Source of the DNA: Gamarada debralockiae
Lineage: Eukaryota; Ascomycota; Leotiomycetes; Helotiales; Hyphodiscaceae
Direction: 5' to 3'
Assembly: GCA_002803225.1 (NCBI GenBank)
Contig: NXFV01000631.1
Span: 86,978 to 150,977, forward strand
DNA length: 64,000 nucleotides
In this document: positions 52,979 through 63,618 of the stretch, piece after piece
How the letters are laid out: the number at the start of each line of letters is the position of its first letter
Numbering within the stretch: the stretch's first letter is position 1
Notes under the pieces: model-generated
Database searches by the model: none
Seen by the model: the letters and a program-made list of their open reading frames with translations, nothing else
What the model was told of the DNA's origin: nothing
Translations under genes and position numbers: made by a program

Positions 52979-53361
52979 ATTGGGATGAAGTTCAAGGATG
53001 GCTTGATGTTATTGTATTCTGGTGTTTGAGTTCATGTCCAAATTGACTTCTGGAGGCGTCACTTTTTGGGATTGATGATGGGTTTGGTGTAGCTTTTGGC
53101 TACTTGTATATTCCAATATCCCTGAATCCAATAATCAGTGTTGGTTCACATTCGTCCAGAAAACAAGTTGTCTTTCAACTACCCTCCAATTGGGAAAAAA
53201 CAGATCTTTCTTACCCTCCGCAGTGCCTACATGTCAGCAGGGGAGATACACCCGGCTTTTCCTTGGCTGAGAGGCTCAGGAGCTATCAAATATCTATATA
53301 TCTACATCTTAGTCACCAGACAATTCTTCCGAGCGCAAAGATGATCGATTCAATGGTTGTA
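52979..53361. other. Intergenic before the transposon
   Basis: These 383 bp downstream of the SnaD-like gene contain no gene; they probably hold its 3' untranslated region. The last dinucleotide (TA, 53360-53361) is the left target-site copy of the Tc1/mariner insertion. Confidence 0.45.
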
Positions 53362-54704
53362 AGAGTTGCGGCCATTACTCTCCGCCCACCTAAGCGAGAA
53401 CCATGAAAATGCCCCCTTAACTTATATAAATCACTATAATTCAAATAATAATTATTTTAAGCTTGAATTAAAGTTGTACATTAATTAATAGTAGCTAATC
53501 TACGCACTTCAATCACATCCTCAATTTTGCAAGTCAATTGCTCTGTGTAGTGCCGGAAGTCACGTGGGTCTACCTGGTCCCAAAGCTTTTGAAGCTCCCT
53601 ATACATATCTTCCCTATTTTTCGGCACATATAGCAATTTCTTTAGCTCTTCTTTTATCCATCGCTATATCTTCTCAATTGGGTTTAGATCTAGCGAAGAA
53701 GGAAGCCAAGCAAACCCTCTGATTTTATGCTGTAGCCTAGGGAGTCGAGCGTTCCCCGCATATACTTTAGACCCGTCCTCTATAAAGATATACTTTGGAC
53801 TTAGCTGATCAAACAATGGGAAAACCACAGGCTGTAGAACTTGCTGGAGGTAGGCCTTACAGCAAATACCCTTGCGGTCAGGGAGCTTCTCTATAAAGAC
53901 CAATAGCGACTTATAATCCTAGCCAATAGCCCCCTAAATCATGACCGAGAACCTTCCTAACCGATACACCGACCGCATACAATCTATATAGCGTTTTCGT
54001 CTACCCGGCGTGTAACCTAGATCCTCTTACACTTTCTAACTTCAAATGTAGACTCGTTTGACTAAATAACCTTACGCTAATCGCCTTTATGTCTGCTATC
54101 GTCCCGGTACGCCGCAGAGTCGGATGTCCCCTACCACTTATGCTCTAAGGCAAACCCTAATCTCTTCTTAGCTTGCTTACGTGATATATAGGGTCGGGGG
54201 CATGCGATATAGCGTCGGTAGCTTGCGCGGCGGAGCTCTCGACGAATAGTCCTGACAGAGGCTTTGACTCCTAGTTGTACTTTGACCTACTCAAATGATA
54301 GTCGGCGCGTCGACTAATCTTTTGCGATATGTCGAATGCAGCGGCGGATCTCACGAACAGACATTAAATGCGGCTTATAAACTTTGCCTTTTCGTGATCT
54401 GTGGTAGTATTCTTAGTGTAGAATGTCCCGAATAGTACGTCGAGAAGTACTGGTCTTCAGGACGATATCGCGCTGTAAAAAACCAAGGCGGCTTATACCG
54501 CGTATAATTGCGCGCGCAGGAGTAGGCCATTCTTCGTTTTCTTTTGGAATACAAGGACTTGACAAGATTATATCACCCATCTCTGATTTTGTGGCAATTA
54601 GGTAGAATGGTTGATGAATTGATTAATTTATAAAAGGAAGTGTCAGAAAACGCGACGCGTCGATAATCTCGCTTAGGTGGGCGGAGAGTAATGGCCCCAG
54701 CTCT
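53362..54704 (-). mobile_element. Tc1/mariner-type DNA transposon, full length, inactive
   Basis: The terminal inverted repeats are at least 38 bp. The left end (from 53362) begins AGAGTTGCGGCCATTACTCT and the right end, read inward from 54704, begins AGAGCTGGGGCCATTACTCT. Over 38 bp they differ at only two positions. Both ends are flanked by TA (53360-53361 and 54705-54706), the target duplication of this superfamily. The length of 1343 bp is typical. The interior is AT-rich near the left end and encodes a broken transposase on minus. The element is structurally complete, so ends and target site can be defined, but it cannot encode an active protein. Confidence 0.9.
53481..54580 (-). pseudogene. 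Tc1/mariner transposase with premature stops
   Basis: The reading starts at the ATG at 54580 (MGDIILSSPCIPKENEEW) with a helix-turn-helix region (RGISRLGFLQRDIVLKT, SRRTIRDIL). The catalytic-domain end reads KYIFIEDGSKVYAGNARLPR and GFAWLPSSLDLNPIEKI, then after one TAG continues RWIKEELKKLLYVPKNREDM to LATIN and a stop at 53481. The TAG after PIEKI replaces a tryptophan codon expected there (TGG to TAG). Other stops (e.g. after TIRDILH and IRHIAKD) are also TAA/TAG. Such G-to-A/C-to-T stops fit repeat-induced point mutation. The middle portion is badly decayed. Confidence 0.85.
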
Positions 54705-54706
54705 TA

Positions 54707-55839
54707 CGATACGACGTTGCAAGCAGGCTTGTTGTTCGCCATGTACATACAAAGCACCGCCGTGGCCCTTGATCGCGATCTCGAAGTGAAAAATGTTGTA
54801 GGAACCAACTTCCTCAATAATCGAGGGAGTTAGCTGAAGGAGCATTTTGAAAATTTGACAACGACAAAGAGCTCAACAACAAGTGGAACTACCCAAGCGT
54901 TCCAGACAAGCATCACAGGAACCAAATACACCCGTCTCGTCTTTCCAACCAAACTTCGGTAAAAAGCTACATCTCTTTGAAGCTTTGAACTCCCACCTCT
55001 CGTCTTCCATTCCAGTGAACGATTGGGCTCTTGCTCAGAACCTCATGGAGGGTCCTGAGCATGAGCTGTACTTGTTTATATAGGTCTGCATCAGAGCTAC
55101 AGGAATACGGGACAGTGAATTCACACATTAGACAGTGAGTAGACTTCTGATTGTGGGTGTTCGGTGAAGAGCGAAGGATTTCTATGTCAACTTCTCGTTT
55201 GGATTATGTCTTTTTGAGCAGAGTCACGCACACTCCTTTAACCGCATAGGTATTCATGCTTGCGGAGCGGAGGAAACAAGGTGTAGGAACATGAGACAGA
55301 TTAGATACCTGCATTCAATCCATAATTCATACTGTTCTGTGACCCGCTTTCGCCCTGTTTTTGTTGTCGATAAAATCTTGCTCCTGTAGATATAAACGAC
55401 AATAATTCACCGAGTCATGGTCAGAAATATCGACAGAGACGCGGAATATTAGAGTTCTACGAGGTTATGTGCGGCGATTTGCAACGAGCGGCTTCGCTTG
55501 TTCACCCCTGATGGGCTCTAGTACTTCTTTGTCTTTGTTGTTGATTCCAAAGCTAGAAAAGGGGTTTTATGCTTAGCTTCCTACGCGTCTTTGGATACTA
55601 AGTGGTAAGGTTGAATACACAGATGCAGCCAGAAAGTAATCCTAGTGCATGGTCATTCTGGCAAAGCACCACTAAATGTGATGTCAAACCCCCCTTGGTT
55701 TTCTGGTACGGCTGGGCTATTCCTTCAATGGTAGGCACTTATTAAGTGTATGCCAGAGTTTGAGGGATTGCATCCAAGTCTGACGCAAACGCCCGACCAA
55801 GAAAGGCACCAGAAAGAACTCGGTGTCCCAGTGAGCCAC
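54707..55839. other. Gene-poor stretch between repeats
   Basis: Short frames only. A minus frame near 54840-54720 (LLQLTPSIIEEVGSYNIFHF, EIAIKGHGGALYVHGEQQA) looks coding-like but is cut by the transposon end, suggesting the element may have inserted beside or inside an older gene. Nothing else is recognised. Confidence 0.35.
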
Positions 55840-58800
55840 TCACTTACTCTAGACGAGCTGTATTCCCAGAACTTCGAGTAGGTTCTGTTTCTCCAGGATC
55901 CTTACAGCAGTTTTCCTCCTCTTCAGGATGCTGCGAATTGCGACGGGACACGGAATGAGAGTCTGCCGAAGAACTTATGCTTATCCCAATACCACACCGT
56001 CAGCAAGAAGAATCGCCATGCCAAGGTGACTTTTGACATTGATAGCACCTGTTACTTTCCTACCAGCTTGGCATTTGCAAGACTCGGCATTAATTGGGTG
56101 CCCAAAGCTCATCCAATTCTCAACCTCACGGCCGATATCCACTTAGGATTGCGGGTTCTAGCGTACAATGACCGTGGAGAATTGACAAACAAATATACCC
56201 CTCTCCACAAGATGCCCCACTGTTGTTTCGGCACTGCGATTGGAATGGACCCGTTATTAATTCTCATCTTCTTTCCAGCTCTCCATCTAGAGAGTGACTA
56301 TTAGCATTCCACTTACTTGAGCAAACAAGATAGGCAGCTCGTGTATGTGCTGTTATTATCTCAGCAGTAAATAAGACAATTAAATCCTCCAATATTATGC
56401 AGCATTACCCTGCATCTGCCAACATTGCCGACTTAGATTCGACTGCGATCTCGGCAGAGGGTCTTGCCCGGAAACAGTCAGCGAAGGAATAGCTGGTCAA
56501 ACACGCCATACAGCCTCAATACCTTGATGCACTCTGGATTCTCATCCTCAAAACCATCGACGAGAATCCGGGCCTTGATCGGTTCCGAGGTGCAACCCTG
56601 TTTGGCCATGCAAAGAATACCAAGCTGGAATCCATGGATGAGAGTTTGACCCTGGCATATAACAGCTGGCAGGCAAAGTGGTCTGCAGTGACCGACCCAC
56701 AATTCTATAATAAGGACCGCACATTTGTCGATCGCGCAAAGCAGGTGACCTCAGAAGATAGTGCTCTGCCATATGACCACATTCCAGAGGATCGTGAAGC
56801 AGAAGTGTTTCTGTGGAAGAAGTGCTGCCTCGAGGCGTATTCCAAGAGTCGGGTTGTCCTCAATGCAGATGGGAGCCACGCAAAAGGGAATCCTAAACGC
56901 ACAGTCTATCCTTGGGCAATGATGCGGCCAGACTCTGTTTGCTGCTCCTCATGGGCAGGAGAGCCGAGATGGGCTGATCTACTCTCAATTCTACGCACTG
57001 ATTAAGATCCAATTCAACTTCTCAAATGTGTACGCCTTCGACAATGACTCCGTAGAGAACCTGGCCTTGGACCCCGGATATATCTGGTCACTGCAACAAG
57101 AAGGCGGAGGGATCACCTTCTCCCAGGCCGTCTGCGAGTTTGGCTACCTTCACAGCAAGAAGCATGCTCATGCTCATCTTGCCGATAACCGGGGGAAGTC
57201 GTATGGGGTCCGAGAAGAACACAGCGTCTCCCTGGCAATGGCGGAGGAGATCTGCGAGCTGGCGCCAGTGGGATCTATACGATGATGAGGTTGATATTGC
57301 CCGGGTCCCACTCCCTTATTACATCATCCCTATACAAGAGCTGCTTGCTTTCCTCCCCGCACAGACCAATAAATACTGCTTCCTTTTGAACACATTCGTG
57401 CGCACACCGCCATGATATACTCGCTGCCCGAGACTATTGTTATGGTGACAGCATTAAGAGCACTCCGATTTTGCTATGGCAGCAACCTTATCCAGCGCGA
57501 GTCTCTGCTATATAAAGACCGCTGGGTACAGACCGATAACCAGAAGCGGATTGTGAAAGAAGGCCTAGGCATGCGGGATACCGTGGAAAGGTGTGGACTT
57601 GGCTGGTTCTTGCCTAAATCCAACAGGGCCACGTGGCCGTTGGCTCCTGTCGAATCAGACGATATTGTATGGTAAAATCATGTATGTATTGACGTCTCTG
57701 ATATCTCTGAGGAAGGAAAATTAGTAGGGTTACCAGAACCCGAGATATGTGTACACAACCGTTGCCATAGCAACCAGCTCATCTGACAGCTCCACCGCAT
57801 GAGGAGAATATCGTCGTTGGGAATATGCTGATGTATGAGGAGTACAAACGCAGGTAGCGCGCGGTTAAGGATCCGGGACGTCTATATTCGGTTTAACCAG
57901 GCCGAGTCTTGGTATGACCAGTATAATGTCCAGCGTAGCCGCCGCCTCCGGAGCAAGTAGCTTAAATACCTCCACGCTCTCAATCTCGAGCAATTTGATA
58001 CGGATACGGATATTGGAAGACTATGCTCAAGTCTAACCAGCATTCTCCCGAGCTAATACCAGATGTAGTAAGACGGCAAGGCGAGATCCAGTTCTGCTAT
58101 CACGATATGCATCGGATGTTTTGTGTAGATGGAGTTACTAGTTCGCCCCATCTCGTCACAGGAAACAAAATGCGGTTTGAGAAGGTGGCTGATCTGGTCG
58201 ACTTCTTATTTCTGTGGGAAGATGATAAGGAACGCCGTGGCTGGGGCAATAAGTCATACCGAGCCATCCTCCAGAAGAGCTTTGAGTTGATTGAGCGACG
58301 GTTGGGATACCGAAGAGCAGATCGATGGTTGGATGAGTTCTTCCACCTGGTCCGGCTGACGCATTGGATCCTCCCTTACCTATTAGATGCTGCTTTCATC
58401 GCGATGATAAAAATGAGCCGAAAACAAGCCGCAATCAAAGCCTGAAAGGGCGAATGATGTGGTTCTCAGCTATCTATGCGAACCCTGAAAGGTGAAGCTA
58501 TCTCACATCTTGCGGAATGCACAGCGGCAAACCTTTTGCGATGGCCGAGACTAGCACGCGTGGGGTGTGTCCTAGCTGATCACCGCATGCCGGGCTCAGG
58601 GGCTCATGATCTATGAACAAGAAGAGGCCAAAGAGCATTGGGTCGTTTGAAAGAGGAGCATTGGCCTGAAAGGATTCGAGCTGGTGTGGGAGCGGACGCT
58701 ACCGCCGAGGCTAAAGATGTTAGAGCTGGTTAAGGAGAAAAGTTTAGATGAATTGGGGGACTTGATGAGTAGGTTCAGCCGGGATGCTGGTGCTGATGAC

Positions 58801-59036
58801 ATCGAGGACGACACTGTGAGCGTTAGTAGCAGTAAGATCGGCGATAGTATCGAAAGCAACGATAGAGGCGGTAGTGATGGCCATAGTCAGTCTCGTTTTA
58901 CTAGCAGTGGCCGGAGTATTATGACTGCTTTGGCAAGAGACCAGATGTGGACCAAGGTCGAGGGAGTATCTTTGATGAGACTAGTAATACGATTGTAAAA
59001 ATTAGCAGCGGCAGTGTTTTTATACCCTCTATATAG
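55840..59036 (+). pseudogene. Degraded long ORF, DUF3723-like
   Basis: A protein of probably ~900-1000 residues is readable in order across many frame changes. Pieces: FDIDSTCYFPTSLAFARLGI (~56030); MDESLTLAYNSWQAKWSAVT (56634); YAFDNDSVENLALDPGYIW and FGYLHSKKHAHAHLADNR with SYGVREEHSVSLAMAEEICE (57030-57270); ALRALRFCYGSNLIQRESLL (57450); NQAESWYDQYNVQRSRRLRS (~57900); QGEIQFCYHDMHRMFCVDGV, NKMRFEKVADLVDFLFLWED, LIERRLGYRRADRWLDEFFH (58080-58350); and PPRLKMLELVKEKSLDEL (58700). The SKxxAxAxLxDNR...GxREEHxxxLA pattern is what I associate with DUF3723, a fungal family often found with Starship elements; that family call is from memory. Stops and frameshifts are numerous, and a 141-bp insertion interrupts it. 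Confidence 0.55.
57648..57788 (+). mobile_element. 141-bp LTR-like/MITE-like insertion with 5-bp target duplication
   Basis: The element begins TGTCGAATCAGACGATATTG and ends CAGCTCATCTGACA (TG...CA termini with an imperfect inverted repeat TGTCnnATnAGn). It is flanked by GCTCC on both sides (57643-57647 and 57789-57793). Removing it and one GCTCC rejoins the DUF3723-like reading around WPLAP to ENIVVGNML. A second copy lies inverted at 61483-61613. The 5-bp duplication and TG...CA ends favour a short solo LTR; a MITE is possible. Confidence 0.75.
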
Positions 59037-59364
59037 CTTATATAAGAAAATTGGGAATCCTCAGTCTTTCATTGCATAGGTTATCGCAAAAAGATAAGGC
59101 AAAAGTAGGGGTGCTAGTTTGGAAGCCCCTCTTCAGTTCTAAATAGGTGGTTAGAATCTTTGCTGCACGTTAATAAAACTAAGCACGCTAGACAGTTTAC
59201 GGATGCTCGCGAACGTACACGTGACCTTACGGGTGACCGCGAGATCCGTGCCGGTCCGTAAGTTGTCCGAATGGCCCGTAACAGTCTGTAAGTCGTACGA
59301 ACCGGGTAAGTCCTTTTAGATGTGGTTAACAGTGTCATTATAGCTGATTTGAGTACCAGGTCAA

Positions 59365-59976
59365 ATGATTTGGGAATATCTCACCTCAATTCTCTACTTT
59401 ATCACCTCCATCTTCATACCTCCAGGTATGCCACTGCCCGACGCTCAGAGGGCCCCGTTGCCTAAACCACCCGTCGATGTATTTGAGTATCAAGTTCGCC
59501 AGCCTGGTCCTCCCCCTCGATTGTCATTCGGCGGCGGCGGCTCTGAGCTCAATGGCTATCCCAGCACTGGCGGCGTCTGGATTCTGTACGACCCACACCC
59601 GGTTCTCTTGCAGCATCTCTCGATCGATCGGTTCACAGCCATTTCTTCGGAACGCGACAGCGATGCAGTCGCCGAAGATGCCTTTTGTGATTCTTTGAAG
59701 AAAATCGGCGCTACATGGTGGCGAAGCTTCTTCGCCGCGGAAATTGAGGCTGATGCTTATGCTGGTCGCCCGAAGCCGGATCGTGTTTTCTTAGGATGGC
59801 CTAAGAATGGAGGTGTGTGGTTTCTTCAGCTCACGGATCTCGAGTTCCTCAAGTCGCAGATGGGTATGCTGGCAATGGCGTTGGATATGAATGAATACTG
59901 CAAGGTGTTGGAAATGAACGGAGCGACGTTTTATGAAGACCCCAAGGATTGTGAATACCTGAAGGATGTTGTCTGA
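59365..59976 (+). CDS. Conserved hypothetical protein with GGVW motifs
   Basis: This is an intact 203-codon frame in otherwise decayed DNA. The ATG at 59365 gives a hydrophobic lead (MIWEYLTSILYFITSIFIPP); the next ATG at 59428 (MPLPDAQRAPLPKPPVDVFE) may be the true start and removes it. After a Pro/Gly-rich segment come a GGVWILYDPHPVLLQHLSID block, an acidic helix with GATWWRSFFAAEIEADAYA, and GGVWFLQLTDLEFLKSQMGM with NEYCKVLEMNGATFYEDPKD at the end. This C-terminal pattern occurs in a widespread uncharacterised fungal family; no catalytic residues are evident. Its integrity amid pseudogenes suggests it is still maintained or is recent. Confidence 0.6.
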   Translation: MIWEYLTSILYFITSIFIPPGMPLPDAQRAPLPKPPVDVFEYQVRQPGPPPRLSFGGGGSELNGYPSTGGVWILYDPHPVLLQHLSIDRFTAISSERDSDAVAEDAFCDSLKKIGATWWRSFFAAEIEADAYAGRPKPDRVFLGWPKNGGVWFLQLTDLEFLKSQMGMLAMALDMNEYCKVLEMNGATFYEDPKDCEYLKDVV

Positions 59977-60362
59977 AGATCTATAGGCAGTGGCCAACAA
60001 GACAATTGACTGTGATGGTCAATGAGTTGATGTTCTCATTCCTCTAGAGAGGTTTCAGGGGAGATAACGGGCGCTGAATTCTGGACTCGTTCTTTCGACG
60101 ATCGTCATTTTCTTCACCATCACGTTGCCGAATGTTACGATTCCACAGTTTGGTGGGGTAATGTGGCTGTCGTTGAGACTGCTGATAGTCTTTATACGGC
60201 TGTGAGGAAGACTGTTGCGGATAGAGAGACCTATAGGCCGAAGATCTGGTAGATGTGAAGTGGTATTGAGGGTACTTGTACTGCAGCAACGTCCTCTGGC
60301 GTGGCGTCCTTCTTTACATACATCGTTCCCATGACAGCATGTGTCCCGCCATTAATTCCTCG
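59977..60362. other. Intergenic, no gene seen
   Basis: These 386 bp hold the 3' side of the 203-codon gene. The minus strand has an 81-codon Tyr/Gln/Ser-rich frame (60044-60289) without any motif; not called. Confidence 0.35.
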
Positions 60363-60593
60363 CTACTCGCGAATGGTTGAATTAACTTTCCCGGCATTAG
60401 GCTGGATCTGGAACTTGTTGTAGAGTGTCCCATTATACTCTACCCCTCCATCATAATCCCAGCGTATACCGAGATTCCCCAGGTCTTTCGAGGCCTTGGG
60501 ATACGCAGTCTGGCCGCGGCTGACAGAAACGTTGGTTAACTTCTTCGCTGCGTTGGTAGCTGCCGAACGGGCTTTGTCGAGAATTTTGTTCAT
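60363..60593 (-). CDS. Small hypothetical protein (weak candidate)
   Basis: From the ATG at 60593 (MNKILDKARSAATNAAKKL) the frame gives 76 residues: an amphipathic basic helix, then TAYPKASKDLGNLGIRWDYD and a GGVEYNGTLYNKFQIQ strand pattern. The ordered mixture of helix and strands and lack of low complexity make it more protein-like than its neighbours. The frame extends upstream to 60875 without motif. No family is recognised. Confidence 0.3.
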   Translation of the reverse strand: MNKILDKARSAATNAAKKLTNVSVSRGQTAYPKASKDLGNLGIRWDYDGGVEYNGTLYNKFQIQPNAGKVNSTIRE

Positions 60594-61482
60594 GGCGATG
60601 ATGTCTTGCTGAACACTTCTGGTTGTCAGAGGAATAGTAGTGGATGGAAGTTGTTTATGTGGAAGTATAACGTTATAGAGGATTAAGTAGTTAGTGATGG
60701 ACTTGTTTTGAGGGGAACAGCGACAGTTAAATAATTGAAGAAAACACCATGAACCCTTCATACTATGTTGGCCTCCAACTCGTGGCCTGATAACCAGGCG
60801 CTTGTCGTACAGAACCGCCGTGTTCATGAAAGCTGTGTCAATTCCAATCATAATGTACACGCTCTCATGACTCAAAACAGGCTTCGGGCAGCATTCATGG
60901 AGGCTGTCACCTAGGATTTACCAGTCATGTTCCTTAAAATGAGTGCAACTTCCAGTTGTGTCAAAGAATATCTGCACATCTTAGCCTTGCAGGAGAAAAT
61001 GACTTTATCATACTATGTACAACAGGGAGGTAAGCGTTTCAGACAATCAGACTAAGGTTTAGGAAATGCCTCCTGCGAATGAGCGACCCCTAATTACCTA
61101 CCATCGGCCGCATCTACCCCGCCATATTCTCGACAGGAACAGTGAAAGGAGAGCCTCAAACATTTCGTTGTCCCGCGTCTGCCGAGACTCGCGAACTTTG
61201 GCGCAGAGTCGTCTACTTCGCACCTTTCTGTTCTGAGGATAGCCACGATGCTCGAGAAGGACAATATATTTCAACCCTAACCGCGATGTCTATGTCTGTC
61301 TATTCACCGATCTCTCTTGGAGAATGGACTTTATGCCTGACCAGTGTCTCTTCAACTACGTCAAGATCATAGCAAACGTTAGCCCCGATGGGCTTGCCAG
61401 TGCTACAGGCCACGGGCTTCAAAGCCCGCACTTCTCTTGGAAGTTCGCCGACCTCAAACGTGTGCTCATAAGAGAGAGTGTG
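60594..61482. other. Repeat-rich DNA with coding-like fragments
   Basis: Around 61270-61480 overlapping plus frames read NPNRDVYVCLFTDLSW and MDFMPDQCLFNYVKIIANVS, suggestive of a decayed gene interrupted by the inverted LTR-like copy at 61483. I cannot name the family. Confidence 0.3.
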
Positions 61483-61613
61483 TGTCAGATGAGCTGGTTG
61501 CTATGGTAACGGTTGTGTACACATATCTCAGGTTCTGGCAACCCTCCAATTTTCCTTCCTTAGAGATATCTATCAATACATGAATTTACCACACAATATC
61601 GTCTGATTTGACA
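61483..61613 (-). mobile_element. Second, inverted copy of the LTR-like insertion
   Basis: Read on the minus strand from 61613, it begins TGTCAAATCAGACGATATTG and ends CAGCTCATCTGACA at 61483. It matches the 57648-57788 copy along its length, with a ~10-bp shorter segment and scattered substitutions. Flanks are GTGTG and GAGAG, so no exact target duplication survives. Confidence 0.75.
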
Positions 61614-62072
61614 GAGAGGCCAACCTGGTAAGAACGGTCGTCAGGAATGGATAGGGTGAGGACCGCTAGAACAAGGGAGTCAAGGTTAAGGCAGCAGTCA
61701 TGGGACGCGGAGTGGACACTTGTGGAAGAGGTCTTTAAGGAATGAGGTATAGAGCTTATGACTTCACAAGAGATTCCGGAGATGGAGGAAACTAGGAGAG
61801 CATTCAAAGCCACCTTCCCAGCGTATCCTATTCCACCTCCAGACTCCCGCGACCCAAACTGTAAAGAACAGGACGTCAAATGACTTAAAGAAGGATGCCA
61901 TAGTTGAAGAGTCTTCAAGGACGGAAGAGGAGAGAATACAAGGAAGGCGCTGAGGTAAAATGGATTCAAAATTATTTTTTATAAACTCAAATCTCCTGAT
62001 GTATGTTAATGTGAGAGCACTTAATCGACCAAACTGGGTACAGGTGCGACGCCCCCATCCAACTTTGGAAGC
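61614..62072. other. Gene-poor stretch
   Basis: The 127-codon minus frame across 61586-61969 includes the LTR-like end and Ser/Leu-rich sequence; it is not called. No other feature seen. Confidence 0.35.
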
Positions 62073-62729
62073 TCATTTCAATCTGGCCTGAACTATACTC
62101 AAGCGCGTGCGTACTACGCCTCGAGTTCTGTCTGTGAACTTGCGGAAGATCCAGTTCCAAGGTTTACCCTCCTTCTTGTACGCTAACAAGCGCTGCTCAT
62201 CAAGTGGTGACCATACGCTTTGCTTTCTTATGCTCGAACGTCTCCGCTTAGCCTCACTTACGTGTGTATCGTTATTAGTGCTTGATTCAGGATCGCTGTT
62301 ACTCAAACCACTATCATTATCGCTGCTTGACGGCTTACTCCTTTGCGACGAAAGAGCCTTGATATCAACGGCTCTGCTATCCTAGGTCAGGTACGCGTCG
62401 AATCAATGTGGTTATGGCGTGCTTTTGTCGCAGTTACTATAGTCTTTCTGCCGAACGAGGCTGGGATGATATATGATAGCTAAAACCACTCAAGTAAAAC
62501 AAATGTTACCTATCGGCTTGATAGTAAAGTCATTAATCTTCCCGACATGGCCAATGCTTTCAATAAGTCTGGTAAGCTGTCCGAAAGAGACTCCTCCTCT
62601 GTCACAGCTCTCCCTGACCACTGCTGTAAAGGAGCAGTAGTGTGTAGAGTGCGGAAGGAACGTAGCCTCGGTCAGTGTCAGCAGGATATCACTAGATAAT
62701 TGGCTAAGGTTGCAGCAATAGGATAACAT
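62073..62729 (-). pseudogene. SANT/Myb-like domain protein remnant
   Basis: The first part (from ~62729) reads LPHSTHYCSFTAVVRES then GGVSFGQLTRLIESIGHVGK and FTIKPI, ending at a plausible donor GTAACA (62519). The second part is a Ser/Asp-rich linker (SSSDNDSGLSNSDPESS), a basic RRRSSIRKQ, and a SANT/Myb-like helix set: VWSPLDEQRLLAYKKEGKPW then IFRKFTDRTRGVVRTRLSIV, with the stop at 62073. Between the parts, around 62390, a TGA and frame change remain after any splice I can draw. Proteins of this layout recur in repeat-rich regions of fungal genomes; function unknown. Confidence 0.55.
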
Positions 62730-63618
62730 CTCTGTATTTATAGTTCGTGCTAGAGAAGGAGCTAGCGAGGGGACCCGGAGTAGCTCTTAAAACGTGATCA
62801 AGGACAGGTTGTGAGTGTGGAGAGGATGGTGGGTTTTCAGTGAAAGTTTAGAAATCTGGTAAGCTGATTAGTCTAGGCACTACCAACTAAGGCGCTTTTA
62901 ATAAAAGACTTTTTAGTAAAAGACTACTTTTCTTACCTCCCTTAAACTTGCGTCTCGTCGTCTATTAGTATACTATCGTTTTTTTCACGACGCTAACCAA
63001 AGTCAGAAGGCAAAATCCTAAATTCCTCAGCTAACTAGTCCTGATGACGAGGATATCATTGAATGTTCCCCTCGGCGGTGATATCGTATCGGATACGCAA
63101 CCCGTACGTTCGGGCTTCGAACATCCATTAATGTTATAACTTTCCGCACATACGCCTGGGCCTTCTTCTTCGGCGTCCTCTTGACTCCACCCCTGGTTAA
63201 CTCGGCGTCTAATGGCCGCCTGCCTGGCTTGGTATGCCATTTTGGACAACTAACCAACCGGGCTAATTAGACGCGGCTGTCAGCGACAGGACGACAGCTT
63301 TTCGCGACCCAGATTCGCCTACATAGGTTGGGTGTGAGGGAGATTCAGAAGAAGCTGCTATCGAAGATTACTCTTTAAATTTATTTTTTAAGATATTAAA
63401 GATTTTAAGGATGAACTCTAGGCATTTTTATATATTGGGAAAGAAGTTATACAAAGAAAAGATTTTCACGTGTCGAATTTAGAAATTTTAGGTTGAGTCT
63501 GATTTATTGTAATTGTGTCACTATCGCCCACCGGATCCCAGCTGGTCCGGATCAACAGCGGGTGTCAGAATTCTCCGCGCACGGGCCATAACACTAAACA
63601 AACCACTTCAACTCTACA
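62730..63618. other. AT-variable intergenic, no gene called
   Basis: Two overlapping minus frames at 63027-63257 (one reading MAYQARQAAIRRRVNQGWSQ with EDAEEEGPG) look like a coding fragment in two frames. 63360-63420 is AT-rich. No terminal repeats for the downstream transposase fragment were identified with confidence. Confidence 0.35.

Noticed and set aside
54961..55080. TGAACGATTG at ~55018 as another copy of the intron palindrome
   Set aside because: The right arm matches but no left arm (AATCnTTCA) lies at the usual spacing, so chance is as likely.
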